Part shown: positions 44,941-56,048 of the stretch, one piece after another | How the letters are laid out: each line of letters starts with the position of its first letter | Numbering within the stretch: position 1 is the first letter of the stretch | Source of the DNA: Atherinomorus stipes | Taxonomy: Eukaryota > Chordata > Actinopteri > Atheriniformes > Atherinidae | Direction: 5' to 3' | DNA: 64,000 nt | Assembly (NCBI GenBank): GCA_023101725.1 | Contig: JALJCO010010455.1 | Coordinates: 172,309 to 236,308, forward strand | Translations under genes and position numbers: made by a program | The notes under the pieces: model-generated | Told to the model about the DNA's origin: nothing | Database searches by the model: none | What the model saw: the letters and a program-made list of their open reading frames with translations, nothing else

Positions 44941-46555
44941 AAAAAAAAAAAAAAAAACATTCAAGGTCGAGGAAACTTTCTTGGTTCCTGAAGGTAGATA
45001 TGAGAGGAAATCCATAGTACAAAAACAAAACACATTAAAATAAAAAATGCACACAGATGAACAAACACAAAAAGTGAAAACTCATCGGAGACCAGGATGT
45101 AAATAGGCGCAAAAAAGTCCTTTAAAAAAAAATAAAAATTTTAAAATGATACAAAAATATTTAAAAGATACAAGACCACTAGATTAAAACAAAACTAAGA
45201 AACTTTTTCACCTCAATAAATGCTTTTCCTAATCTTGTGGGGGTTAAAGTGTTTATGGGGTGATCTGATGCCCCCTCCCCGGGGTCTGTGGCCTGAAAGC
45301 AGGACTTGGAAGTCTGCCTGGAGCCGACCGATGCAAATCTCGCAACAACACAGTAATAATTGACTGACGGCGCTCATGGATGGTGAGACAGAACAGCCGA
45401 AAAGATTCCCTTATCCATTATGGATGCATGAAGTTGAAACAAGAGAAAGTGACGGAACAAAGAGGTTGCACGGACTTTACGACAGTGAGCTCTCACAGGG
45501 GACCAGTAGGGGGAGCCCCAGAGCTGAAGTTACTTACAGTAGCTCTGATTTCAGAAGCAAAAATTAAAAGAGGCCAATATGCACACATATTTCAGCACAA
45601 GCTGCAACCTCAACATGCTACTCTGCACCACATCCTGACTACTGAGCCAGAAACTAACCTGCAGTCTCACTTTTACAACATCTTGCAAAATTTAAACCCA
45701 TCATCAAATTCATTGGGGCTGGACTGACAGGAAGATCTGCATACTACCGAGACTGTCAGGACACAGAGGTAAAGTATTTCCTAGAAATGTCAGACATGCT
45801 TTGAAAAAATTAGAAGTTGCCCTTGGATTGCACTTCTACCCCACTGGACTACATGAAATATTCAAGAATGCTTTGCTCTTTCATTCTTACAGACTCAGGC
45901 TTTCTGAGGACGCGTGTTTCACACCTCACGGTGGTTAATCGAGCAAAGTGGAGGATAGAGTTGAACCCCAGAGCATCTCCGTCCGCAGCGTATGCAGACC
46001 GCTGATGGTAAAGATTTAATAGTGTCTTTGATTTGAACTCAGAAGTTGGATTTTCTGAGTTCCCAGTACGAAACACTACCCGAACGCCCCTCAAAGTCGG
46101 ATTTCCTACTCAGAAACTCGGGATACACTCACCAGCATAGATATCTATGTAATCGCTAGACGGTGGCCTGCTGGACGGCATCACGGCGGCCATCTTACCA
46201 CAGTCCGGCTCTCTCTCGGGACCTCTGGTTTCTGAATGAAGGAGAGTGATCTCCACCAACGCAAATAATCATATTTCACTGAAATCTTGATGGATTTACA
46301 AACGGTTTGGTTTCTTACAAACAGTATTAACGTGGCTATAATTCTGGATGCTTCTGTTGAAGTTACAGCATTTCTTTTTGAAAAACGACTTGTAGCACAG
46401 TTGTGCATCACGGCTGATACAGCTCACCCACTTGTGCAAGTAACGCTGAGACCACAAATCGATCTTTGATTAAACAGCAAAGGTTTAAGTACATCAAAGA
46501 CAATTTTATGATCAACCTTTCGTTTAAATGACTATCTTCGGTTGTAGTGGAAGTA
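44941..46555. other. Non-coding stretch
   Basis: An A-rich segment at 45000-45200. A 115-codon frame at 45380-45727 lacks recognised motifs. 46040-46130 contains AAGTCGGATTTCCTACTCAG and AACTCGGGATACAC, reminiscent of fish MITE ends, but no pair was resolved. Confidence 0.35.
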
Positions 46556-46559
46556 CTGT

Positions 46560-46605
46560 GATTAACTGGGGTGCGTTTCCCAAAACCATTGTTGCTAACA
46601 TAACG
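46560..46605 (+). repeat. Possible PIF/Harbinger-type terminus
   Basis: GGGGTGCGTTTCCCAAAACC then ATTGTTGCTAAC resembles the end of a common fish DNA element family. No opposite end found within the following 300 bp. Confidence 0.35.
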
Positions 46606-46901
46606 TTATGTAATTTTCCAAGTTTTGTAGCTAACAGTTTAGCAACTATGGTTTTAGTAAAAGCGTCGTCTAAAGCCTTATTTACACCTACGGACGGAGC
46701 TTTAGTCTGGTCCTCCTGTCCGTCTTTTGTTGTCTGATGACTAATAAGATTATGTTTTGATTGAAACTCTTAACGTGGCCAAAAGTAGGTGTAATTCAGG
46801 CAAGGTGGAAATCTGTGAGTGAAACCTGGTAGTAAGTTTAAATTCTACTGTATTGTCCCTCTTTTAGATAAACTCAAACTCAAATCTTTTTTCTTCAACA
46901 A

Positions 46902-46905
<4 letters not shown>

Positions 46906-46958
<53 letters not shown>
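46906..46958. repeat. (TA)n microsatellite
   Basis: About 26 TA dinucleotides without interruption. Confidence 0.95.
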
Positions 46959-46959
<1 letters not shown>

Positions 46960-46960
<1 letters not shown>

Positions 46961-47324
46961 CTTCATACATAGATATCCATTGTGTATGCTAGTTCTAAAT
47001 ACTGATTTGATATAAATGCCTTGGGCGTGTGTATATTTATTGCACCTCGCCTGTTTATTATAATATAAAAGACCATGGTAATAGCTCACTCCGCTCTGGA
47101 ATCATTAGTTATAATCATTAAGTATGTAGTTTCATACCTACATCTCTGACGTTTATAACAAGCTAGGCGATTGAAAATCGGTAGAAAATTGAGTAAGTTA
47201 TGGTTATTTTGAAAGTACATCACCATTAAAAGCCGATGCTGTAAGTGAGCGACCTGACTGTGGTGTAAGATGGCTGCCGTGTGCAGATGTTTGACTCCAT
47301 TGGCCAACAGTGTGGGTGAACAAA
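46960..47324. other. Non-coding stretch before the 72-bp array
   Basis: No recognised gene or repeat. It ends where the minisatellite unit begins. Confidence 0.3.
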
Positions 47325-47756
47325 ACTGAACATTAGCATGGAGAAGCTAACAACTAGCATCTTGATTCTGGGAAACTACAGTATTAAATACTCATTACTG
47401 AACATTAGCATGGAGAAGCTAACTACTAGCATCTTGATTCTGGGAAACTACAGTATTAAATACTCATTACTGAACATTAGCATGGAGAAGCTAACAACTA
47501 GCATCTTGATTCTGAGAAACTACAGTATTAAATACTCATTACTGAACATTAGCATGGAGAAGCTAACAACTAGCATCTTGATTCTGGGAAACTACAGTAT
47601 TAAATACTCATTACTGAACATTAGCATGGAGAAGCTAACAACTAGCATCTTGATTCTGAGAAACTACCGTATTAAATGCTCAATACTGAACATTAGCATG
47701 GAGAAGCTAACTACTAGCATCTTGATTCTGGGAACTTACAATATTAATAGTGTGTT
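47325..47756 (+). repeat. 72-bp minisatellite, left block
   Basis: Six copies of AACATTAGCATGGAGAAGCT, AACAACTAGCATCTTGATTC, TGGGAAACTACAGTATTAAA, TACTCATTACTG (72 bp), nearly identical. Because 72 is a multiple of 3, one frame stays open with a 24-residue repeat (MEKLTTSILILGNYSIKYSL then LNIS) over 155 codons; there is no independent sign that it is translated. Confidence 0.95.
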
Positions 47757-48253
47757 CCAGTTGTCTCTGAACTCGTTTTTCCGAGGTAATTTTCCAAGGA
47801 AGTGACGTCATGAGCACATTTTTTCCGAGATACAAGCTCGTAATTTGCAGAGGACCCCGAGATTGTAGATTTAAAGATGGCTGCGTCTGCCATTATTGTG
47901 TTTATTAAACTTCTATATAAGATATTTTCTGTTCATAAGTTTCAAGTTTTAAGGGCACCGAATTGTTATTGTTGAATTTTGCTGTCTCACGGCGTCTTTT
48001 TTTCTCTAAAACGTAGCGTGAATGTGTGTGAATATATGTTTATTAAACACACACTGAAATTGGTTGTTGTTGTCATGGTAACATTGTTATAATGTCTGTT
48101 ATTTTCCTAGCTAGAAATTGGTTAATTTTTAGCTATTCTAGCTCTAGTCTGTTGCTAGTCTGTTTTGGAGATTTCTATTCCCCGAGTTGGTGCCACTGGT
48201 AATGACGTCACTAACTCGCGTCTGCTCAGAATCTTGAGACAACTGGAACGCAT
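47757..48253. mobile_element. MITE inserted in the 72-bp minisatellite
   Basis: Left end GTGTTCCAGTTGTCTCTGAA and right end (complement) GCGTTCCAGTTGTCTCAAGA are inverted repeats. Subterminal CTCG.TTTTTCC..GTGACGTCA and TGACGTCA words also pair. About 497 bp, no transposase. On both sides the minisatellite unit is interrupted in the same region (after TATTAA and before AAATACCCA). Confidence 0.75.
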
Positions 48254-48800
48254 CAAAATACCCATAACTAAACATTAGCAAGGGAAGCTAGCGACTAGCA
48301 TATTGATTCTGGGAAACCACAGCATTAAATACCCAAAACTGAATGTTAGCATGGAGAAGCTAACGATCAGCATATTGATTCTGGGAAACCACAGTATTAA
48401 ATACCCAAAACTGAGCATTAGCATGGAGAAGCTAAAAAACTAGCATTTTGATTCTGAGAAACCACAGCATTAAATACCCAAAACTGAACATTAGCATGGA
48501 GAAGTTATCGATCAGCATATTGATTCTGGGAACCCACAGTATTAAATACCCCAAACTGAACATTAGCATGGAGAAGCTAAAAACTAGCATTTTGATTCTG
48601 AGAAACCACAGTATTAAATACCCAAAACTGAACATTAGCATGGAGAAGCTAACAATTAGCATATTGATTCTGGGAAACCACACTATTAAATACCCAAAAT
48701 TAAACATTAGCATGGGGAAGCTAAGGATTAGCATCTTGATTGTGGGAAACCACAGGAATAAACGTCCTCAGCTAAGTGTTAGCTTGGAGAGTATTTCTAC
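48254..48800 (+). repeat. 72-bp minisatellite, right block
   Basis: About 7.5 copies of the same unit in a different variant: ACCACAGTATTAAATACCCA then AAACTG replaces ACTACAGTATTAAATACTCA then TTACTG, and an alternating GATCAGCATATT / AACTAGCATTTT pattern indicates a two-unit (about 144-bp) higher-order repeat. Copies are more diverged than in the left block. Confidence 0.92.
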
Positions 48801-50078
48801 CAGCGTCTGACGGACGGCCTTTGCATCGTTTGGAGGGAAATAGTTTGAACCATGAGAGTCATTTTAGCCGCCAGCAGCTTCTGGTACAAAACTTTAACCT
48901 CACCTTCAAACTGAATACAGATATCGATCGGTAGCTTTAACTTTCTCCCAGTATTTCCACCTTCATAGTTGACTTGATGAAATCAGCTACTTTCCCTTTC
49001 ATTCTGTAAACAGCTCACATCCAGGCACCACCAGAGACCGAAGCCAGGAGGCGAGTCTCACAACAACCTGCCTCCTCGTGTTGGGAGGATTCAGAAAGAA
49101 GGCTTTGACGGAAAGGTCAGGCCACCTTTCGCTATTGAAAATCATTGACTGCTAAAGATCATGACATTAAAGTTATGAGGAGAGAGGCCATGAGAGAGCA
49201 GGAAGAGATGAGGCTGCAGAGACGAAGATAGAGGGATGAAGGGATGGGAACAGAAAGACCGGAATGAAGGAGGAGGGAGAGAGTGATGGATGAGTGGATG
49301 GGGGGAGATGGATAATCGTTGAGGCAAAAGCAAAGTGAACAAATTACGGCTGAAGACCTCCGAGCCTTTACGTTACACCTGAAACACGACATTTACATTC
49401 CTCTCATGTTCATCTCATCTTTATTTTAATGCCGTTTGCTTTCGTTGTTTCCGCTTTTTATGCTGTGACTGCTGTTGTGGGTAATTTTGAGCATTTGAGG
49501 TCAGTTTAGTTTGTTATTTCATCTCTTTTTAAGAGGTGACCTTACACAGTTTGTGGCACCTTTTTTCCTCTGATGCATGTGTGGGTCGTTCGTATCTGAG
49601 CAGCCTGCAGCATTAGCCGTCCTACTGAACAGGTACGAACTGTTAAGTAACGTTTTGGCGTAAAATCCCTTCTCAGCTCAGAGAAATGAGGCCAATGAGC
49701 TAACGAAGGAAGGTTGAGCTGCAGTGTTTGCAGCGCTCGCAGAAAGTCAGTGGAACCGATGGATTAGAGCAGCGAACGCACCCTGCAGAGCCCAGAGTGG
49801 AGAAGGTCCTGGATCTGCTCCAGACTGAGCCCCCATCGGCCTACATGTATGCCTGTGGGTACCTTTCAGATCCCATACGTGCTCCTATAGATGTACACAG
49901 ACTAAACACACGATCATCCTCACTCTGTTTCCCCTCACGATCATTTCATATCTCTTCCTGGTAGTTTAAAATTTTCTTTCAGTTATTTTAATCTTTTATT
50001 TTGACACTTAATTGTCATTTCTGTGTCTGTCGTCTCTTCTTGTCTCTGTTATTGGTGGATTTGTGTGTTTATGTGGTT
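48801..50078. other. Non-coding stretch
   Basis: Purine-rich segment at 49180-49330 (GAGAGGCCATGAGAGAGCAG and GGAGGAGGGAGAGAG). No recognised gene. Confidence 0.35.
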
Positions 50079-50984
50079 TTAAGTTATATTCCACCCACAG
50101 AACGATGTAACTTTATTTTCCACTTCCCCTCATGGTGAGAAAGACTCTGGAGCACTTTTTTAATATCTCAAATGCAGCCGGTGATCAGGAAGGCTTCTCG
50201 TTTCCCCCGGACTTTCATATAATGGAGTTCGCCGGGGCCCGAGCCAAAAAGGTCCATAAAAGTCCACAAAAACTCTCCAACATTCCTCCATACTGCTCGT
50301 CCAATGTAATCCAAGTGTCCTGAGTGGGTAGCGTCCAGAATGTACTCGAAATGATGGCATTTAGTATATTTTTAGACCCTAAACAGTCCTACATCTTACT
50401 TTCGGAAAGCGCGCATATGCGCGTTCACGAAACTTCGGGAGCTTCTGGCGTTCAGAGCCCACTCTGCTGATAATACAAGCGTAGAAGAAGAAAGTCGCCG
50501 TTTACACTGAGCTAAGAGCGACAGAGCTGCAGACAAACAGGGACAAACACAAGAGGGTCCAAGAGGGGTTGATATTGATTTACAACAAAGAAAGAAAGAG
50601 AAAGGGAACGCGTGATCTCGTCTGCCGCGGCTTCCGTAGTTTCATGAACGCGCATCGGCGTGCTTGCAGGAGATGCGATGTAGTACTGTTTAGGCTCTAA
50701 AAATATACTAAATGACGTAGTTTCGAGTAAATTCTGGATGCTACCCACTCAGGACACTTGGATTACATTGGACGAGCAGTATGGAGGAATGTTGACAAGT
50801 TTTTATGGACCTTCTTGGCTCGAGTCCCGGCGAACTCCATTATATGAAAGTTGGGATAAAACAAGAAGCCTTCCTGATCTCCGGCTGCATTTGAGATATT
50901 AAAAAAGTGCTGCAGAGTCTTGCTCACCATGAGGGGAAGTGGAAAATAAAGTTACATCATTCTGTGGGTGAACTATTCCTTTAA
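50079..50984. mobile_element. TTAA-flanked foldback element with long inverted repeats
   Basis: TTAA at both edges, then CCACCCACAGAACGATGTAA and CTTTATTTTCCACTTCCCCT at the left, with the complement at 50930-50971. The arms match through CTCATGGTGAGAAAGACTCT, TAATATCTCAAATGCAGCCG, TTTCATATAATGGAGTTCGC and CGTCCAATGTAATCCAAGTG, about 330-390 bp each, around a centre near 50530. Fragments lie at 4515-4770, 37682-37775 and 39672-39782. The TTAA edge suggests Kolobok or piggyBac relatives. No transposase. Confidence 0.85.
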
Positions 50985-52108
50985 GTCTCACACCAACAGT
51001 TACCCAGGCTTTGAAAACTCCTCGCTTGGGGTATGTCTCTATCAGTTTTGCACATGGAGAGACTGAAATTCTTGCCCATTCTTCCTTGCAAAACAGCTCG
51101 AGCTCAGTGAGGTTGGATGGAGAGCGTTTGGAACAGCAGTCTTCAGCTCTTTCCACAGATTCTCGATTGGATTCAGGTCTGGACTTTGACTTGGCCATTC
51201 TAACACCTGGATACGTTTATTTGTGAACCATTCCATTGTAGATTTGGCTTCATGTTTTGGATCATTGTCCTGTTGGAAGACGAATCTCCGTCCCAGTCTC
51301 AGGTCTTTTGCAGACTCCAACAGGTTTTCTTCCAGAATGGTCCTGTATTTGGCTCCATCCATCTTCCCATCAATTTTAACCATCTTCCCTGTCCCTGCTG
51401 AAGAAAAGCAGGCCCAAACCATGATGCTGCCACCACCATGTTTGGCAGTGGGGATGGTGTGTTCAGGGTGATGAGCTGTGTTGCTTTTACGCCAAACATA
51501 TCGTTTTGCATTGTGGCCAAAAAGTTTGATTTTGGTTTCATCTGACCAGAGCACCTTCTTCCACATGTTTGGTGTGTCTCCCAGGTGGCTTGTGGCAAAC
51601 TTTAAACGAGACTTTTTATGGATATCTTTGAGAAATGGCTTTCTTCTTGCCACTCTTCCATAAAGGCCAGATTTGTGAAGTGTACGACTGATTGTTGTCC
51701 TATGGACAGACTCTCCCACCTCAGCTGTAGATCTCTGCAGTTCATCCAGAGTGATCATGGGCCTCTTGGCTGCATCTCTGATCAGTCTTCTCCTTGTTTG
51801 AGATGAAAGTTTGGAGGGACGGCCGGGTCTTGGTAGATTTGCAGTGGTCTGATACTCCTTCCATTTCAATATGATTGCTTGCACTGAAAGTAAAGGGGCC
51901 AAATAATATCGCACGCCCCACTTTTCAGTTTTTTTTTTTTTTTTTAAGTTTAAATTATCCAATAAATTTCGTTCCACTTCACGATTGTGTCCCACTTGTT
52001 GTTGATTCTTGACAAAAAAATTGAAATTCTATATCTTTATGTTTGAAGCCTGAAATGTGGCGAAAGGTTGAAAGGTTCAAGGGAGCTGAATACTTTCGCA
52101 AGGCACTG
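50985..52108 (-). mobile_element. Tc1-like transposon, truncated, minus orientation
   Basis: The 5' end (right side) ends GAATACTTTCGCAAGGCACT with TA at 52109-52110, the hallmark terminus of an abundant fish Tc1 family, followed inward by the typical CCACTTCACGATTGTGTCCC block. The other terminus is missing: the element ends directly at the TTAA edge of the foldback element. The inner end of the terminal repeat is fused to the middle of the transposase (near 51890). Confidence 0.9.
51042..51995 (-). pseudogene. Tc1-like transposase, catalytic triad intact, N-terminus deleted
   Basis: A 317-codon frame. Residues 1-36 come from terminal-repeat sequence, and real transposase starts near VQAIILKWKEY (residues 38-48). 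It then shows the PRPGRPSK motif (55-62), a second helix-turn-helix, the first catalytic Asp in LWSDET (D152), the second in QQDNDPKH (D243) and Glu in DLNPIENLW (E278); 34 residues separate the last two, the DD34E spacing. The first helix-turn-helix and normal start codon are gone. A single-base frameshift at about 51127-51135 diverts the C terminus; the other frame continues SPSNLTELELFCKEEWARIS. It is thus inactive but the best-kept transposase here. Confidence 0.92.
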
Positions 52109-52110
52109 TA

Positions 52111-53854
52111 TTAGTTTTAGATGACAATAAATGGTACATACGGGTAGTTTTAATTTGTTTGAATGTTTCATTTCACATCAAACAGCTGTTTTTTTTTCAT
52201 TATTGAAACATGTTTAGTTTAAATCTATGGCTCCACTTCAGTGATGGAATTGACCAAACACTGGTTAGAAATGTTAAAATAATTCTGTGTCCTGTCAGGG
52301 AAAGTGGGTCAGTCAACACCAATCACATTTTAATACCAATATCAGCTGATTATATCGGACATCTTGACTTTTTAACTTACAACAATAATATACAGTATAA
52401 AACAATTACAAATAAATGAAAACTCAGTCAGAAAAATATGTGCATAAAAAAGCTGGGACGAATTTCATGCATCGCTGCACCTGGATATGCAAATTATGAC
52501 GCAGTCCAGTCCCACCCGATCTATGTTCTTTGACCAATATCAGCCTGATATCTGATAGTGGCATCAGATCGGGAAAGACCTTCAAGAAACAGAAAAGGTA
52601 TTTTTTAGTCTCTGAAGTCATTTTAAACTTTATTTAATTTACTGTCTTAATGGTTAATTTCTTCTTGTGATCTTTTGTTTCTTTTGTTTTTACATCTCCC
52701 TGTGATCTTTCCTCTTCATATTTGATCTTTAATCATTGTGTTTTTCTTATTTTAGCTTGTTTTAAGGTTATTTCAGTGTTCGACTTACGAGGCAGATAGA
52801 AGTTAACGATGTTTTGTGGTAGTTTTGTGGTTGCAATTAGTCAACAGGACATTTATATTTTTGTTCATAACAACCGAAGCTTTGCAGCAAAGCCTTTTAC
52901 TGTATTTTAATGACTTTTAGAGGCAGATCAGGGATCAATGTGGCTGTCAGCAGGATAAATCCAGTGACTGAACACTCCGCCTTTAAAATCTTTCACTGTT
53001 TATTTGAACATTTGATTTTCCACGACTCTCCATCCATTTTCTGTTTTCATCAATAAATACAAGATTTCTGCCCAGTGATGCAAAAAATTGCCATAAAAAA
53101 AGATGAAGAGGTTTGTGCTTCCAGAGCCTCGGAGCGAGAGGTGGAAATGATCAGCAGCTGCAGCGTGTGATTAAAAAGCTGTTTGCGTTTACACATTAAT
53201 CAGTTTACTTGTACATATATGGGAATTTAACACCATCATTTAGTGTTTGTTGATGAAATATTGAGAATATTTCTCACTGCTTAAGTTTAAAAAGCTTCTG
53301 ATTTTCTCCTTCAGGTTAAACAGGATCTTAGAATGAAGATTTAACTTTAGAGAAAGATGCTGTTTGGTGGATTTATCCAGATAAGATCCAGCGATAACGT
53401 TGGTTCGTTACGCTAAAGCAAAACTGCAGAGATGGTTCATTCAGTGGTCGTTAAAAACGCAGAAATCACTGAGAAGACGTGTCTATAAACTCATTTTACA
53501 TGTGCAGAGAAATGAGGTCAATACAACATAGATGCACCAGTTCGTCAACAGTGTTTGGACGTTGGAATGATGTTATTTTATAAATTTGATATTTTAGCTT
53601 TTTTTAAAGGCACACTCAGAAAGCACGGTCCAGACGACTCTGTCCATTTGGGGACTCGGTTCGACTGGGGGAGGGGGTGGTCTTCCGAACAGAGACAACG
53701 TTCACGTTGCACCGTAGCCAAATGAGTCAAACCATATGAATAATGTTCCCGATCTCTCCAGAGGTGGCGCTGCATTCAGATTCACCGTAGGCGAGGACAA
53801 GACGGACAACGAACAAGAAGGTTCTCACAACTTCGGTTTCCTCCACAAAACATT
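52111..53854. other. Non-coding stretch
   Basis: 52320-52350 and 52530-52580 contain hAT-like words (ATATCAGCTGATTATATCGG and AATATCAGCCTGATATCTGA), probably decayed ends of a further element. 53590-53800 includes GGGGGAGGGGGTGG and an unassigned minus-strand frame. No gene recognised. Confidence 0.4.
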
Positions 53855-54418
53855 GGGCACGTTTACATGGAGACTTTTTTCCCTTTCGGGTTGAAATCAT
53901 TCTGATTGAGGATTTTAGGGCATCTGTTTACATGGGGACAAATTCATTCGGATCTGGCGTGTACATGCGCCAACATTTATTCAGAATAATCCTGTCTGAC
54001 ATGCGCAGAATAATGTAAATCCCGTTATTTATTAAAGACGAAGGTCTACAAACTGATCATCACGGTTGTTGTGGTCAGGCGCACCTGCTGCACGAAGAGA
54101 AAAAGGCGTAGAGACAGAATTTGAATTAAAAACAAACTTTTTGTTGCTGTCCAAGGAATAACGTTGTTCACAGCCATCTGTCAAAGTGAGGAAACGTCAC
54201 TTGTTTCACGTTGACGTCTCGTCGAAGCATGCGCTGTAAGAGCGCCACCTCACAACTTTCCGATTCAGCGTTTACATGATACCCCGTTCGGTTTGGGGAA
54301 AGGAATATTCTACCCCCGTGAAACCGAAAGAAAATTCATTCAGTTTGGCGCTTTTCATTCGGAAAGAGCTTTTAAACCGAAAGCAATCGGTCTTTTTGGG
54401 TCCATGTAAACGCAGCTA
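53855..54418. mobile_element. MITE with GCGTTTACATGGA ends
   Basis: Left end GGGCACGTTTACATGGAGAC and right end (complement) AGCTGCGTTTACATGGACCC are inverted repeats. Length about 564 bp. CATTCGG/CCGAA(A/T) words are abundant inside. It appears to have landed at the edge of a Harbinger-like fragment starting at 54420. Confidence 0.7.
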
Positions 54419-54419
54419 T

Positions 54420-54790
54420 TGTTGTGCGTAGCTACGAGGAGCTGGATATGCTTTCAGACCAGATATCCTCGAAAGCTTTTACTTCCTCGTAACTCCACGT
54501 CTGACCACGAGCCATCTTTACAAGTACTGCAGTCCCACACGTGTTTGTTGTAGTATTTACCCACAATGCCCAACATTTTACCCACAATGCCATGCTAAAC
54601 CAAATGCAGGAAGCAGCAATTCTGTAGTCCACTTCTGTATTTGGTCCACTTGAATCGGCCCGAAACCCGCGTTTGTAGGCGGACCGAGTCCGCTTGTTCG
54701 TTCTGGATCAGAGTCAGTTTGCGCATTCACAACTCCCCCAAACAGACTTTCCCAGCAAACGGACTCTGATTCCAATCAAAAAAGCTTAGA
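54420..54790 (-). pseudogene. PIF/Harbinger-like fragment with MYB-like N-terminus
   Basis: On the minus strand a frame starting near 54516 reads MARGQTWSYEEVKAFEDIWS then ESISSSS and stops. MxRGxxWSxEEVxA..xIW is the start of the MYB/SANT-like protein that Harbinger transposons carry beside their transposase. The upstream part (54600-54780) contains the GACTCTGAT..GTCCGCTTG-type sequence and is probably element 5' sequence. The protein is cut after about 26 residues, next to the MITE at 53855-54418. Confidence 0.6.
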
Positions 54791-54944
54791 TATGCACCCT
54801 AAGATATGGTTGTAAAAATGATTATGATTAGACATTCAGCTAAAAATCATTTCAACCATTAGCCGTTCAACGTTGTTTTGACATTGAACTCACGTTCACA
54901 CATCATCTGACGTTATTTCAACCTCATTAAAAGGTTTAAAGTTG

Positions 54945-55729
54945 GTCAAATGCCAGCTGGGCTGGACCAGAATGTCTGATTGGTGTCAGAGGAGAATGGA
55001 CAGACTTGTTGGAGATGATAGAAATACAACAGGAAGTCAGATCAGCACTGGTTCTAACAGAATTATGCAGAAGAGCATCTCTGAACACACAACACGTCCA
55101 ACCTGGAAGCAGATGGGCTACAGCAGCAGAAGACCACACCGGGTGCCGCTCCTGTCAGCTAAGAACAGGAAACTGAGGCTACAATTCACACAGACTCAAC
55201 AGAACTGGACAATAGAAGATGGAGAAACGTTGCTGGTCTGATGAGTCTCTGTTTCAGGTCCACATTCAGATGCTGGGCTCAGAATCTGCTAGAAACATCA
55301 TGAACATGGATCCATCCTGCCTTGGATCAAGGCTTCAGGCTGCTGCTGGTGTGATGGTGTGGGAGAGATTTTTTTTGGCCCACTTTGGGCCCCTTAGTAC
55401 CAACGTGGTGGTTTAACCACCACAGCCTACCTGAGTATTGTTGCTGACCATGTCCATCCCTTTATGACCACAGTGGAGCATCTTCTGATGCTGCTTCCAG
55501 CAGGATGATGATGTCACAAAGATCACATCATCTCCACCTGCTTTCTGGAACATGACGAGTTCACTGGACTCCAATGTTCTCCACAGTCACCAGATCTCAG
55601 TCCACGGAGCAGCTTCGGACTGTGGTGGAACGGGAGGTTCTCATTACGGATGCAGCAACTGTCTGATAGAATCATGTCAATACGGAGCAAATGTTGGAGG
55701 AATGTTTCCAACACTTGGTTGGATCAATA
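54945..55729 (+). pseudogene. Tc1-like transposon copy 2, left part
   Basis: Closely related to 18489-19540: shared GCAGAAGAGCATCTCTGAAC, AACCTGGAAGCAGATGGGCT, ACAGCAGCAGAAGACCACAC and TGTGATGGTGTGGGAGAGAT. The terminal repeat and transposase N-terminus are missing. Translation around 55080-55240 (TTRPTWKQMGYSSRRPHRVP then LLSAKNRKLRLQFTQ) is in frame, with breaks after it. It keeps the segment GGTGGAACGGGAGGTTCTCA (55622-55641) that became a satellite at 42803-44884. The element resumes at about 56609. Confidence 0.88.
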
Positions 55730-56016
55730 ACCCCTTTGCCACTGACCAAAAACCCATTTAAACCTACAAACAATCGGCCTTTAGTCCCAGTGGGAAAGAC
55801 TCACCGACCCACGTCAAACGACTTGGCTTCAATCGGCAGGCAGTGGGAACACCAGTTAATCTGCAGATTTACGTTGTAACGTTGGGCGGTACATGTCTAC
55901 GTCATGTCATGGCGCAACAGTAAAACACGCCCCCAAAGGAGGAGAGAAAAAAAAAGGAAAAATAAACCACAAACCTCGGACATTTCTAATAAACGCCAAA
56001 AAAAATAAAAAAGTAG

Positions 56017-56048
<32 letters not shown>

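Noticed and set aside
47338..47805. 155-codon frame with a 24-residue repeat (MEKLTTSILILGNYSIKYSL...)
   Set aside because: It is the 72-bp satellite read in frame. The start and end lie in repeat and MITE sequence and there is no conserved domain.
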